Source: Oscheius onirici
Lineage: Eukaryota; Nematoda; Chromadorea; Rhabditida; Rhabditidae
Assembly: GCA_932521025.1 (NCBI GenBank)
Contig: OW051468.1
Coordinates: 558,064 to 622,063, forward strand
Reading direction: 5' to 3'
Length of the DNA: 64,000 bases
Shown here: one piece after another, positions 22,223 through 40,134 of the stretch
How positions within the stretch are numbered: the stretch's first letter is position 1
Layout: the number at the start of each line of letters is the position of its first letter
Position numbers and translations under genes: made by a program
Notes under the pieces: model-generated
What the model saw: only the letters and a program-made list of their open reading frames with translations
What the model was told of the DNA's origin: nothing
Database searches by the model: none

Positions 22223-22846
22223 GACTCCTTATCAGGGAAAAGTCAATAGTTTTGGAGAGAAGAGGGAGTGAAAAAGACAGCAAATTCAGCAAAGATACGA
22301 GGGGAATTAGGAACTGGAGGCATTAGGGGGTGGTATAAACATAGACTCTCTGTCTCCCCGTCTGTCTGTCTCTCTGTCCGTTCACCACTCAGAACCTTTA
22401 CAAAAAGCCAGCTTTGCAACTATTTCACAGTGATCGAATCCATTTACGAAACCCATCCTCCAGCAGCAAGAGTTGGCCAAAGTTCGATCAGCCCTTCCGG
22501 AACCGCACAGATGATCCGATTTAGGGACCCATTGGAAGCCGCTCGAACTGGGAGAAGAGACTAGAATGGAAAGAGTCGGGCAGAGAGACACAGGACTTAC
22601 ACTAGATCAGAAAGAAAATGACGCCCAGCACTATCATACCGCCAAGCTTTGAGCAGCAGAGAGAAATATTCGGACGTTTAAACGCTCCAGTCTAATTGTT
22701 CCGCATGGCAACTTTTTCTTTTCACAGACGAGAAGATTGTTTTTCGAGAACGTGGTCAATCAGGTGGAATTGTCTGTTTCTCTATCTGCCTAGCTCTCTG
22801 TGTCTCTGTTTCTATCGAGAAAAGCAGGTAAAAAGATCGGAAAAGA
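22223..22846. other. Intergenic between Neuralized-like start and peptide copy 3
   Basis: Upstream region of the Neuralized-like gene. TCTCTGTCTCCCCGTCTGTC repeats at about 22350-22380. No further gene seen. Confidence 0.45.
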
Positions 22847-22897
22847 TTTATTCGAGTTGTTGGCAAGGTTTGTCCAGAATGTACAATCATCAGTAGT

Positions 22898-23158
22898 TTA
22901 CTGATTGTTGGTCAGTTTCCCTCCAGAACCAGAAGAAGGAGCAGCTCCTTTGTTGCTTCCCCATCCGTAGTAGGCGGGATAAGCAGCGGCGTATCCGGAA
23001 TAGACGTAGGGAGAGTAGACCGACGGATAAGCGGCATAGGCTGGAGCAGCAGCCAGGTACTGGGCCGAGGTGGTGGAGGAAGCGATGAGGAGGAAGAGGA
23101 CACTGAATTTGGAGATTTTTGAGAGAGACAGGAAGAGGACTTACATCTTGGCGAACAT
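22898..23158 (-). CDS. Secreted Tyr/Ala-rich peptide, copy 3 (inverted)
   Basis: Exons 23145-23158 and 22898-23102. Same 72-residue product and intron as copies 1 and 2, opposite orientation. TATA box at 23195-23200, poly-A signal at 22847-22852. The upstream region up to about 23285 (CAGTGCCGTCGGCGCTGCTC and on) matches copy 1, while the 3' UTR matches copy 2, so the copy is a mosaic. The near-identity including intron and flanks points to recent duplication or gene conversion. Confidence 0.88.
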
Positions 23159-23194
23159 GATGAGTTTGATGGAAATGTAGAGAATTCTCGACTC

Positions 23195-23200
23195 TTTATA
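23195..23200 (-). promoter_or_regulatory. TATA box of secreted-peptide gene 3
   Basis: TATAAA on the minus strand, 37 bases before the ATG as in copies 1 and 2. Confidence 0.75.
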
Positions 23201-26200
23201 GTCCAGACTGTTTGCTTGGGAAAACTGGTACACTGGCATGTACCCAGAGGCGTCAAAGAGCAGCGCCGACGGCACTGTTTGCTTAGGAAAAGGGTTGAAG
23301 TGAACTCATGCTCCAACATTTGGGAAAATTATTGAAGGATAATCCAGGTCATTACAGTCTAACTAATCAAAGGCGAACAAAAAGTTCAATTCAACCGGAA
23401 AGTTGAAAAGCGCGCCGCATGTGATCGTTAGTTTTGTCTGCAGAGATCCTCTGCTTTGAAAAGTAGATTGATAGGATTTTTTACTAAAAGAGAATCAGAA
23501 TGAGACCAAACACGATGCCCAGAGGGACAGAGGGACAGATAGACTGAGAGACAGAGAGACAGTCAAAATTATTTTACGATCCATCATACTGACCATCACC
23601 TAGTTGGTAGTCAATCACATGCAAGCCGGAACAGTTTATTTGTGTAGAGTCCCCTCTCTCTCCCGGCCACACACGATCACTTGCAATTTCAATGAGCATC
23701 TGCCCCCCTGCGGCGCTCCATACTCTCTTCTACAGCTGGCAGCAGTTCCCGGGACTGACAGTCGTCGCGCACTACCCACATCCAATTCAGTTATGCGCAT
23801 ATTGTGCTGTGTGTCAATATGAATCTCGCACAGCACGCGCAGCCTCTCCCGAATGTGTCGAATACTGTTTGCCAAGTTGTCCGGGCCAAAGGGACGCCGA
23901 CCCCTGGACTGTCAGCCGGATCCGCTAACAGGTCACTCTGTAATTGCTTTCGGGTTTGCCTCATTTCATCCGGGGGGCACAAATGACCGGACCGTCTCTC
24001 TGATTGAGCCGACTCAAAAAGGGGAACGTTTTGGCACTTTCAGTCAGCCCTAATTGCTTCGGAGAAGGGTTTGGTTGGGATTTTGGGACAGTTTTTTGAG
24101 CAGTCTGTTTTAAACAGTATCACTTGACTCTCTGTCTCAATGCTCAGGGCACCAGACTCTCTTCCTTTCTAGACTTGAGACTGTTCTGTACACCAGACTC
24201 TCTGCCTCACTTTGACTCTTCACAACTCCCTGGTATTAGTATAAGATTTGATTCCAGTTCAGTTCATACTCTTGACTCTTCTCTGATTCTCTATTCAATT
24301 GACCAGACTTGACCAGACTCTCTCAATGAATCTCGTTTTGTTCCAGTTCAATTACTCTTATGACTGATCAGTTGAGTTCCTTCCCGCTCTCTCACAATTT
24401 TGTCAGTTCAGTGTGAACAACGACTCTCTGGAATCTTACTCTAATCAAACCAGTTCAATCCAATCTATTGTCCGGACTCTCTGGATAACAACTGAATTTT
24501 GACTGATCCTTTACAGTACAGCTCTTCTCTCTCTTCTAGACTCTTACTCTCTTGACTTCCAGTAGAGAGACAGAGAGTCTTTGGATCAGTGATTCTGGAT
24601 ACTGTCTCTCTGTTTTTTCAGAAGGTGATCAGAAGTCTAGTTAGAGACAAAACATTTGTCTAGAAAACTGCTCCGAATCTTTTCGAAACCACCCCGTACT
24701 CTTCCCTAACGACCATACTCTCACTCTCCGACCACCTGTCCTGATGACTAACCCTCTCACGAACACACACACATACAGTTTTTAGAGCCCTCTTCCCAGA
24801 AACATCTGTGGGAACTTACAGTACACCCGGTTTGAATTTTTGGCGCCAATCCAGCTGCCCCTCTCCTCCGGAGTTCCCTCTAGGGAATTTGTACAGAGAG
24901 GCAGATGTTCTCCTCTGTCACTGTGTTCTAATTTCAAAGCCCTGCCCTTGAGCGGAGAAAGAGCATAAAATCCAGTCCTAAAGGTTCTATCTCAGCCAGA
25001 AATCAGGAAGTGCCAAGTGGTGGCAGAGCCTTAATGGTCAGAATCTCGAATGACCACCGCAGCGCGCCAATTCTGGCGGTCCCCTCCTCTTCTGTTTGCA
25101 GATCCCCTTATGACGCAATTTGGAGCTATTGGCGACTATTTGAACAGACGAACACGGTTTGTCTGATGGTTACAACAGGCTGTATTGATAGTGGGGGATG
25201 AGCATTGTTTACTGAACTGGGTACGAGAGTCTGTCTCTGTCTCTCTTGTTCAGACCCAAACAATTCTCCTCATTTGTATCTGATCACTTTTTCAGCTCCT
25301 CCAAACCTGTCCCCAAACCCATACTGTTCCCTGCCCGGTTCTCCCTCATTCAGCGTTCCCGTTCATTACGCGGCCACCCCACGTTGTCATCATTCAAAAA
25401 AAAATTCAATCGCGCATATGAAGTGTGTCGGTGTGGACGGTCAATCGAGGCGTGAAACAGCCCGCCATCACAAGCATTGGTCCCCCGTAACCCGACACCT
25501 TTAACACATTAGGGGTGGGCCATCTCGGCCGAGAGGGAGACCATTTGGATAGCTTTGAACTACAGCTTCTCCAATTTCTTGGGGGTCCCGATTTGGGGCC
25601 TACGATTTTTCTAGACTCTCAGTCTCACAGTCTCTCAGTCTCTCTGTCCCTCTGTCAGTCTCTCTCTCTCATCCTCACCCTTTTCGGTGATTGTTTTGCC
25701 CCAAGACACTAAGGACAGACTGTCATTTCCCACGCAGCTGATTCACGAGAATGAGGAGAGAGACAATTGAAATCTTCGGCCACTTTTTCGGGTCACTTGA
25801 CTTGGCTGAAATTGATCACATCAAATTTGTTGACCATTAGGGTGGATGTGAGGAAGAGGGAGACAGTCTGACCTAGAATTTGGTCAGTTCAAAAACCCTG
25901 TCTTGACTTTTCTTCTGAAACCCCGTCTTCAGCTCCCCCTTCCTTCCCAATCCAAACCGATTGGACAGTCCTTATTCTCCAGCTGTGATCCAATTACGCA
26001 GCTCAAAAAACCAAAAGAGAAAACAGTTGAATCCAATTAACGAACACAGAGAACAGCCGACCTCTGCCTCGGCTTCAATGTCACCTTCGGCTCACAGCCA
26101 AGGCTGTCGACATAAAAAGCGCGTAGAGTGACCACGAAATGCTAATTACTGGAGGGAGAGAGACAGATTCGAACGTCAGAGTGTGCCACAAGATGTGATG

Positions 26201-26572
26201 GACAGAGGGATAGGTGGCCAATTTTAAGAAGGTCGTAATTAGGGCTAGAGTCCTTTTCTGGAGTGAGAGTGTCAATGCGTCATGCCAATGAAAGAGGACC
26301 GCCGTTCTCCTTCTCCGGAACAATGGCATGATTCTTTTCCATTTCCTTCTCAGTCTCTTCCTTCTTTCCGGAACTGTTTTCGTATCTCGGTCGGTGTCTT
26401 TCGCACGCGAGGATCTGAGTCATACTGTCCGAGACTGAGATTTTACTCTCACAAACTTCTTCCAGTTTCAGACAGTGCAAGTAGAGCAACAGGCCAGGCT
26501 AGCCTGGGCTAACTGGCTTCCAGTGTCGATCGTCATATCTTACGTAAACTTTCTCGTAGCGCAGTTGTCTCC

Positions 26573-26640
26573 GTGGCGCAGTGCCAACGCGCGCATGTTG
26601 CCACGCGAACATCGCTGGTTCGACGCCGTACCACCGCTTT
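26573..26640 (+). repeat. tRNA-like relic (SINE or tRNA pseudogene)
   Basis: TGGCGCAGTGCC fits a pol III A box and GGTTCGACGCC a B box, 41 bases apart, with a possible ATGTT/AACAT anticodon-like stem between. Acceptor and T stems do not close, so it is not a working tRNA. Confidence 0.55.
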
Positions 26641-28134
26641 TTATTTTGCCCAAACCGAGGCTTCACATGGGCAGACAGACACGTTAGAACTTTAATAGAA
26701 TAGATAGAGACAGAAATTCAGAAACAAAGACTGATACAGTTTTCCGATTCTTACTCTTTCATTTTTCACGCATCTGCCAGGTGTTCCAGTCCCACCTGCC
26801 CCCTATTCCCATTCCTCCCGCACTCTACCACATTGTTTGCTCAATAACCTCCAAATTAGTCCTAAACAGTTCTCCCTCATTCATTAGACCCAATTGAGAC
26901 TTTCCCTTTGGCCAGGTTTTGGCGACTTTCCGGCCAGAAATCCTGACCGGTAATTAAGGGATTCCGGAGAGAATCGAGCCCTGATTGCTCTAAGCCTTAC
27001 GATCCTTTGCCAGCGGTCATAACAAGGTTGCGGGGGTCACAACAGACCGAGAGTTTGTTCGTGTCATGGAGCCATTTTAAGCTGCAGACTCTCTTTCTCT
27101 CTCTGTCCGTGTTCGTGTGATCGTTTGCTCGCTTTCATATAAGTCGTTGGGCTAACATAAAGGGGAGTAGATGGATCAGTGTCCATTTCACGATTTTCAA
27201 CTTTTCTATTGCTCTGTCTCTTCCGAAAGAAGATGAGCATTACTAGGTCGTAAAACCAACTTCATAGCCATCCACAGGGGACGAATAATAATCCACTGAT
27301 CAAGATACTTTTTTCGTCTCTTCGCTGCTTTGAAAAAAGGAGAAAAAATGATCTTCCAATCCTAGACCTCAGATTGGGGAGTCATTAAGAACACTGGGCC
27401 AGTAATTCTTCTTTGTGCAACTTCTCACCCATCTGGTGGTCCCAATAGGGAATTGTCTCCTCGGGCGTGAAAGGACTCTCACTCTTCCTCTTTTAGGATT
27501 TTTGATACTTGAGTAATCTCAGACTCCCTGATTCTTTGACTCTCTCTATCTCTCAGTTCCTCAAACTCTCTGTCTGTCTATACTTCAAACTCCATGCCCT
27601 CCAAAAACTCTCAAAGAAACAACACTTGGTCTCCATCCTATAGTGAGTGATTCGATTAGCGGTCACACTAACAGACTTACGAGACACGGCTAACGAGAGA
27701 CCGGCATCCTTAACTTGGTATCCTGATCATTCTCTCCCCCGCTCCCAGAAATAAAGAGAATAGGAAGTCATCGCTTTCCTCTCCAATATTTTTGGGTAAT
27801 TGAGCTTGAGCACGATGCTTCCGGCACCTGTTCATGGTAATTAGCTCGGACTGGCAATGACCGTTCTCTATTTTTGATCCTCTTTTTTAGTCTCCGACGC
27901 CCGGTGCTTTAAAGGAGGTCCTGGCGCGCCGCACAAGTTTTTACTTTCCCTTCCCATCCAAAATAGGTATACCATTTTTCAGGCGATTTACCGTTTTTTT
28001 GGTAATGCTGTCGAATTTTATATTAACAGCCAAATAAATACTGAACCTTGGACATAAAATTCTGCCCTTTCCGGTAGTAACACCTACAGTTCGGGGAAAG
28101 GTAGTCTTACCCGTACTGTAATGGCCTGGCATAC

Positions 28135-28260
28135 ATTCAGATAGATAGAATATTTAGTTATCAGCCCGAGCAGAATTTCCGAAAAAAAGTGTAGGCAGCG
28201 GGATTGAATGCCGGCGAGCCTGGCGGTCATCTTGGCTCGGTGTCTAGACGGTACGGGTCC
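28135..28260. repeat. Dispersed repeat, family of GATAGAATATT
   Basis: GATAGAATATTTAGTTATCA, then CCCGAGCA, later GGTCATCTTGG and CTAGACGGTACGGGT. The same order of motifs occurs, inverted, at 29636-29760, and the first part at about 5790. Confidence 0.65.
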
Positions 28261-29635
28261 TTCATCCTTCTCCCGACCTTCATTTTCACTTCTCACCCCG
28301 ACTAACTAGCACCTTTACGACAGTCTCGCGCACGCAGTGCGTGAATAACTATGTGCCAACCTTAAGCGACAGTCGGTCTTTCTGCCTCCCCGTCAAAAGA
28401 GATAACCAGCCCCCGAGATTGACTTATCTCCCAGAGAGGTGGGAAGGCCACCTCGGTCTGTCTCCTGATGGGACGAGTTGCATTAGTCTCCCTCTCTCTC
28501 TCCTGCCATCAAAATTTCTTCTCAAATGTTATGGTTTGAGGTCAGTCGGGCTGTTTGGCTATATAATCTTCGTCAATCTCTCGCCTGGTGCAGTGCTTTC
28601 AATCCGCGGATCTTCTTACTTATGCGCAGCTTTCACACACCCCGCTGACGGGACTGGTAGTCGAGTTTTGCATTTTTGCCCTTTTCAAAGTTCTGTTGAT
28701 TATTAAAAAATCTTGATTCCTGGGAACTCTGGTCGGCTCCAATAACCCTTTGTTGGATAACAATAGAACGAACGCAGGTCTATTGTTCTCGTAAATTGCG
28801 AGGTATTTAGCTTCTTCGAAGATACCTGAATTTTTTAATCCGTTTAATTTATGTCACTTACTTTAAATTAATCTTAACTTGTGTGTCAAAAATTAAAATT
28901 ATGTGAACTCGTGTTTTGGCCCTACAGTTTTTAGTTTCCGCATACGTTTTTTCACACAATTTTTTGTCGTTCTGACTGTATCTTCATCTTCAATTTATCT
29001 GCCCAGCTAAAATTAGTTAAATATATAAAATGATCTCCAAAATTTCAAGTCCTCCTCCCCCAGCATCCACCCTGTGGCATTAGCCATTCAATCATTTCGA
29101 GGAGTGTCTTTCAAATTCACCCCCTCGCTCTCCGTCTCTTCCAACTAATTATGATTTATTGCGCCATTTGTCCCATCGCGACTTATGTCTCTTTGTTCAC
29201 ACCCCTGGAGGCTGTATAGATTTTCGATGGGGGAAGAAGACACCTGTGATTTCAAGTGATCTCTACCCGATGGGAGTGTGTAAAACGAGGGCAGAGCACA
29301 TGTTTCCACTTCAGCTGGATCAGTTTACTGGGAGGTCTCGTGGGTTGTACTTTCTCCTAGGTGGTCCTTTAGAAGTTTTGTCGGCCACCAATTCACACCC
29401 TCTTGTTGCGGTGGGTGCTAGGGAATGATGGGGATTAGGATGATCCCACAATGGCAATGCGGGTGGTCCTTTACGTTTAAAACTTGCCTCATCCTTGACC
29501 ACAACTTTGGTATTTTTGGCTCATCAATCGAAATAAAAATCACTTATTTCGTCGGTACTTTAAAAAAATCTTTATTGCAAATAGTTATCTAAAGTTTCAC
29601 TAACCTTTAGCTAAAGTCTCGATAAACCGCACCCG

Positions 29636-29760
29636 TACCATCTAGGCTTAGGTCCAAGATGACCTTCTCCAGTGGCGAACAAACAAAACAAAATTGGAGT
29701 TCCAGAAGTTTCTCTGCAGTGTTGCTCGTGCTGACAAATGAATATTCTATCTTTCTAACG
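29636..29760. repeat. Dispersed repeat, second copy (inverted)
   Basis: Reverse complement of the family at 28135-28260: ACCCGTACCATCTAGG, CCAAGATGACC, GCTCGTGCTGACAAATGAAT. A shorter relative with CCGTACCATCTCGG and CACCTTCTCC is at about 31710-31750. Confidence 0.65.
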
Positions 29761-32156
29761 TATTGCAATTATTTTTCGTAAAGTGGTTTTCCAAATTTTG
29801 AAACCTTTTCAAGAAAAAGGTGACTTTCGTTCCGCGACGGGGAAAAGCTACTTTTTATGTGCAAAATCTACTAATATATTTTTCAGAGCGAACTAGCGAT
29901 TGACTATTGGCTGTGTGCCTGGCACTTGACTAGATTACTCACTCACGTAACCCAAACCATCCTGATCCTCTTCCTTTATATGTTGCATCGTTGCCGCCCA
30001 TATTTACCCACATCCATTTGCGGTGTGCCGTCTCTCACTCTATGGCACAGTACCACAAAGAGACTCAGTTTTTTGTTTGTTCGCCCAGTCCCCCTTTATC
30101 AATCCTGATAAAACCCCTTCTTTTTGCTTGTTCCAGGGCAGAACTGGCAGGTGACAACAGTACTGCCAGCTGGTCGGATCCAATTGGGCGTAGTATTGTT
30201 ATCTGGCCACATGTCTCCCTCTTTCTTTTCTTTTCCTCATGTATTGACACCTCCTCCCAAGATGGGATGACCTCTCTCTGTCCTCCCCGATTCATGGACG
30301 ATAAGAAGAACCATCATCACCTCCCTCAGCCCGACCATTATCAATAGAACGACAGGGGATTAGTGACACTCTGTTGCTAAACAATACAAGTTTACTAGTG
30401 TTTACGCTTTCTACATCAGTTAATTTCTAGAGCATATTTTTCTTTTTTAACACAGGCTCATCCTTTTGACAAAGGAAAGGCATAAAGCTGTAGATTATGG
30501 GTCCGTAAAAGGTTTGCTTACATGCTCCAGACCCCTTTGGCGGCATAGGTGATAAAAATTGCCTTGGCGCAAAATATTCGGAAATGCTTTGAGCTTTCCC
30601 GCAACAACGTTTAATATTTACAATTTTCTCAAATTTTGACTGTACATCCCAATTTTCCTGCTTTTCTCTCTCCTTCCTTGACCTTAATCGCTTCCTCAGA
30701 CCCTCACATCCCATAATATTCATCGCTGTCTTCCCCTCTAGCATGTTTACGAGACACACACGCGTACCGTTTTTACGACAGTTCACACGCGCCGGTCTTC
30801 TGTCCTCGCCGCCTCATTAGCATGGGGGCTGGCCGCCTTTTCTTCATTCCTGAACGGTTCATGGGAATTGTCTTTCTACTGTGCAAAACTGTTGCAAGCA
30901 GTTTTAAAAAAAAGTGAGGTGGGCGGTGCCCACGGAACTTTTCTGTTTGCATTAAGCGTTCGATAAAGTGGATCCATCGACAGCTTGACGAGGTCGGCAG
31001 ATGCCAATGTTTTCCTTTGCCTTTTTTTGGCTGAAATCTGTCATTCCCTCATAGCTTACCATTTAAATTTTTTAATTGTTCAGTTAAATGTCCTGTCGTT
31101 TCAATTTATCCAAAGAATCGAATGTTTGTGTCAAAATTTCTCGGTGTTCGATTAACTTTTGTTGTTTTTACATTTTTGCAGTTGTTCCCTCCTAAAAGTA
31201 AAAGCCTCCTTTCCGTTCCCGCTATCCTCCCAGGGTTCTTGGAGCGTGAAGCGGGTGTCTCAATTAGCGCCTCTGCCATTCTCAGCCAAAGAGGGCTAGG
31301 CTTCCGGAACAGCAATCTTCTCTTTCAGAAGTCTCCCTTTGACCTTGACATCACTGACAGCAGCTTTGTTCCTCAGTGATACCCTATTCGGATGCTCCGT
31401 CCTTTCCCATACTGTCTCGAAATGCCCGACAGTTTCAAAAGAACCAGCTGACTAACTTCAATTGATTTTATTTCATCTCTTTCTCTTTCTCGCATTCTTT
31501 TCACACATATCGCTCGATAATATTACTTTTTTCTGTTACCGTCACTTGAACCCTCGAAACGGTTCAAGGGAAATGACGCGCTCAGCTTACAAAAGAGAGA
31601 GGCGAGAAGAGGAGGCTGTTTAGACCAGTTTATGTGAGTCAGACATGGGGCGAAGAGGTGTGAAAAACGTTTTTTTTGTTGGCTGAAAGCACTTTGAGTA
31701 AAAATTACAACATCCGTACCATCTCGGCGCCGACCGTAGGGCACCTTCTCCGGCCACATCGACAATTTTCTGTGAAATGGGATTTCACTGTCAGATAAAC
31801 TGACAAAAAATAATAATAAAAAAGATGATAGCTAATTTATTACTTGTCTAGACAAACAAGAACCTTCAATATTTAGGACGACTCTTTTTGAACGACTGTT
31901 TTGACTTTCAGAACCAAAAAATCGCTTTTTCTGCTACTTTTCTATTAGTTTCTTGCGTCATCCAACTATTGTCACTTTTTCTCATCAATCAAAATTCTAT
32001 GCCATTATTCCTGGACATGACTCATCTGCTATACTGTTTTCACAATAGTTTGCCCCTTGCCGTTTCCTTCTCAGCTTCCAATCTCCTCTTGAATTATTAC
32101 CGAAAAGATGACCTAGCCTCTTGATTGCAGCAGTCGTCCTCATATGCCATCATAGT

Positions 32157-37913
<5,757 letters not shown>

Positions 37914-38910
37914 AGCCCGGTTTCTTTCCCTTCCCCTTACTCTTTCCAAGCCAAACTTTAGCACAGTATATGTGATCTCTCCGGTCTATCTGTCCCTCTC
38001 TCTCTTCAGGATCTGTGTAGCTTTATATGAGCCGATTTGTCCCTGTATTCAATCTTCCCAAAATGTACGGGTTCCGTTGTTGTTTCAAAAGAAAATTTTC
38101 TTCACTTCTTGCTAATAAAGCACTTTTGTTTTATAAACTTTTTTGATAAAAACGATGGACAAAAAAAAACTATTTTCAAAAAAATATCTGTGGAGAAAAA
38201 ACTTTAGCTTTCAAAAGGAGAACAATAGTTGAAGTTTGGACAACGCCTTCCCTACATTGACGGGAAAAAGTGAGTCCTAGTTTGAAACTGTAAGTAAAGA
38301 CAGAGTGAGACATTGTAGGGAGAAAGGGACAGAGAGTCAGAGAATGAGAAAGTCATGAAGCAGAGACATATGAAAATTTTAGTGAACCAACGGTGAGATA
38401 CCTCGAAAAAACAGGAACTGACAGAATCAGCCTCTCAAGATCATAAAGGGGGAAGGAGACAAAAACAGTCTGAGACAGTGGAGAAGTCTAAGCCAGTGAG
38501 AGTTAGAGAGTACGAGACCAGAGGTAAAACTAGAGACAGCACAGCGCGCGAAACAAACTTATATTCAAATTCGAAATAAAAAAAAAGAACAGCATTAAAA
38601 CTCAAAAATTATTTAGCAAAAAAAGAAAAACGACAAAAACGGTAAGCGGGAACGAACTCGGGTAGCCACTAGGCTATGCGGTCGCGGCGGCACCCGAGCA
38701 AAAATTTGACGTAGTACAACCTGTCGGGGTCCGCGAGCTGTGACAGATAGACAGAGAAAGGTTCAGTAGAAAGAAAGGAAATTTTAGTATTGGTGGTGTC
38801 AGAGCAGTTAGCCTGGTAAAGACAGCTTCTATTACAGCTTCAAAAGCGTGCTCCTAAACAGCTTTCATTGTTTTCATCCAGTGCCTTTTCAGGAACCGAC
38901 AAGGAGTCTG
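37914..38910. other. Intergenic
   Basis: A/T-rich and simple-repeat sequence between the neurexin-like gene and the zinc-finger gene, with a tRNA-like relic near 38643-38712. TTTTCAG at 38886-38892 shortly before the next ATG may be a spliced-leader acceptor. Confidence 0.45.
38643..38712 (-). repeat. tRNA-like relic
   Basis: On the minus strand ATAGCCTAGTGGCTA fits an A box and GAGTTCGTTCCC a degenerate B box, but their spacing is too short for a tRNA. Confidence 0.4.
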
Positions 38911-40031
38911 ATGCTCGGGAATGTAAAAACTGTCCGTACCAAAAACTACAAGTGCACTCTGTGCTCTAGTTCTTTCGGAGGCCAGACCGGCCTGGACTAC
39001 CACATGAACATTCATAACAGTAAGTCAGTTTTCTTACTATAGCCATTAATCTTTCTAGAGCTCTTTCCTTGCAAGTACTGTGGAAAGTGCAGTCAGACTG
39101 CCTACATTCTCGAGAAACGGGAGAGAGGGCCTTCCCGTGTTCGAAGTGTGACGAAACTTTTGATGGAAAAATTGCTCTTCGTAAGCATTCGGCGATCTGC
39201 AAGGGAGATAATGTTACGGTAGGTGGGGTCCCTGTCCCTGTACCTCTTTCCAATAGACTGTTTTAGGGTAACATCACTCCCAAAGAAGAGCTGCCGGATG
39301 ACGAACCACCAGCTAAACTGGCCAGAGTTGAGGAAGATCCTCTTCCTCAGAACGGTGTTCACCAGAATTCTGCTCAGTTGATCCAAGACCTTCCGGTCAT
39401 GATCACCAAAGCTGTGGAGGAGCTCCGGAACGAGGTCAAGAAGCTCAGAGAGGAGAACCAGAAGCTGGCTCAGAACCAGCTGCAAATGAAGGAGATTTTG
39501 GAACAGGTTCAGCAGAGGCCCCAGTTCTGTCGTCGTAGATCTCGTCCGATCAAGGAAGCCAGCTCTTCTTCCGATCAAGGAAGCCAGCGCACGAGGTCTA
39601 GACCGAGGAGAAGTCATCGTTTTCAGAAAAAGAACATCAAAACTAAACCGAAAGAGGTGGAAGAACTTCCTTCTATTACCCAAGAAGACTTCAAGCTGAA
39701 AGAGAGATGTGCCTTCTGCTGGTGCACTGATCATTCTTCGGATGACTGCAGGTAAGAGAGAGGGACAGAGAAATACAGTATTTTTTTCAGAAAATACCCC
39801 AAGATGGACTGGCGTCAGGCCATTATGGAGAGACGTTTCCTCTGCAAGCTCTGTCTCGTCTTCCATCCCGGTCGAATCTGCTTCGTGGAACCGGGATGTT
39901 GTCACTGTCCCGAGAGAGATCATCATCCAGCCATCTGTCCTTCTGAAGCCCATAATCAGTTCCTGGACCAGCTTTCTTGCAAAAGATTCACTGTAAATTC
40001 ATTGTTAGCGTATAAAATTTTAGTATTATAA
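38911..40031 (+). pseudogene. C2H2 zinc-finger/zinc-knuckle gene with a frame break
   Basis: Four exons: 38911-39019, 39059-39218, 39267-39751, 39791-40031. Exon 1 encodes one good C2H2 finger (YKCTLCSSSFGGQTGLDYHMNIH). Exon 2 starts a second finger (FPCKYCGK) in one frame, but its end and the third finger (TGERAFPCSKCDETFDGKIA, LRKHSAIC) are in another. The gap looks like loss of about 13-16 bases holding the two histidines of finger 2. Exon 3 has a leucine-rich coiled coil (VEELRNEVKKLREENQKLAQ), an Arg/Ser-rich stretch and a knuckle CAFCWCTDHSSDDC; exon 4 has CKLCLVFHPGRIC and CCHCPERDHHPAIC, Cys/His clusters like those beside BEL/Pao retroelement proteins. Downstream exons look well kept, so an assembly error or very recent lesion is possible. 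Splicing of exons 2, 3 and 4 fits the second frame. Confidence 0.6.
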
Positions 40032-40134
40032 AATTCTTTGATTTTCCCGGTGGCACTAGAAAATTGGCCGCTATCGGTCGACAATTTCGTCCCACACATC
40101 AATCATCTTCTCATTGTCCCCCTTTTCCCGTATC

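Larger units (their letters stand above)
23201..32156. other. Gene-poor region of about 9 kb
   Basis: No open frame here has domain, signal-peptide or splice support. The sequence is more complex than the simple-repeat introns elsewhere. It contains many TAATTA/TAATTG-type homeodomain-like sites (around 26145, 26237, 26950, 27795, 27840). It also holds tRNA-like sequence (26573-26640) and copies of one dispersed repeat (28135-28260, 29636-29760, perhaps 31700-31770). It could be distal regulatory DNA for the neurexin-like gene that follows, or hold non-coding RNA; neither is shown. Confidence 0.5.

Noticed and set aside
26573-26640. Functional tRNA gene
   Set aside because: Box motifs are present, but acceptor and T stems do not pair, so it is listed only as a relic.
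28341-28706. 121-residue + frame in the gene desert
   Set aside because: No signal, domain, codon or splice support; composition is like its non-coding surroundings.
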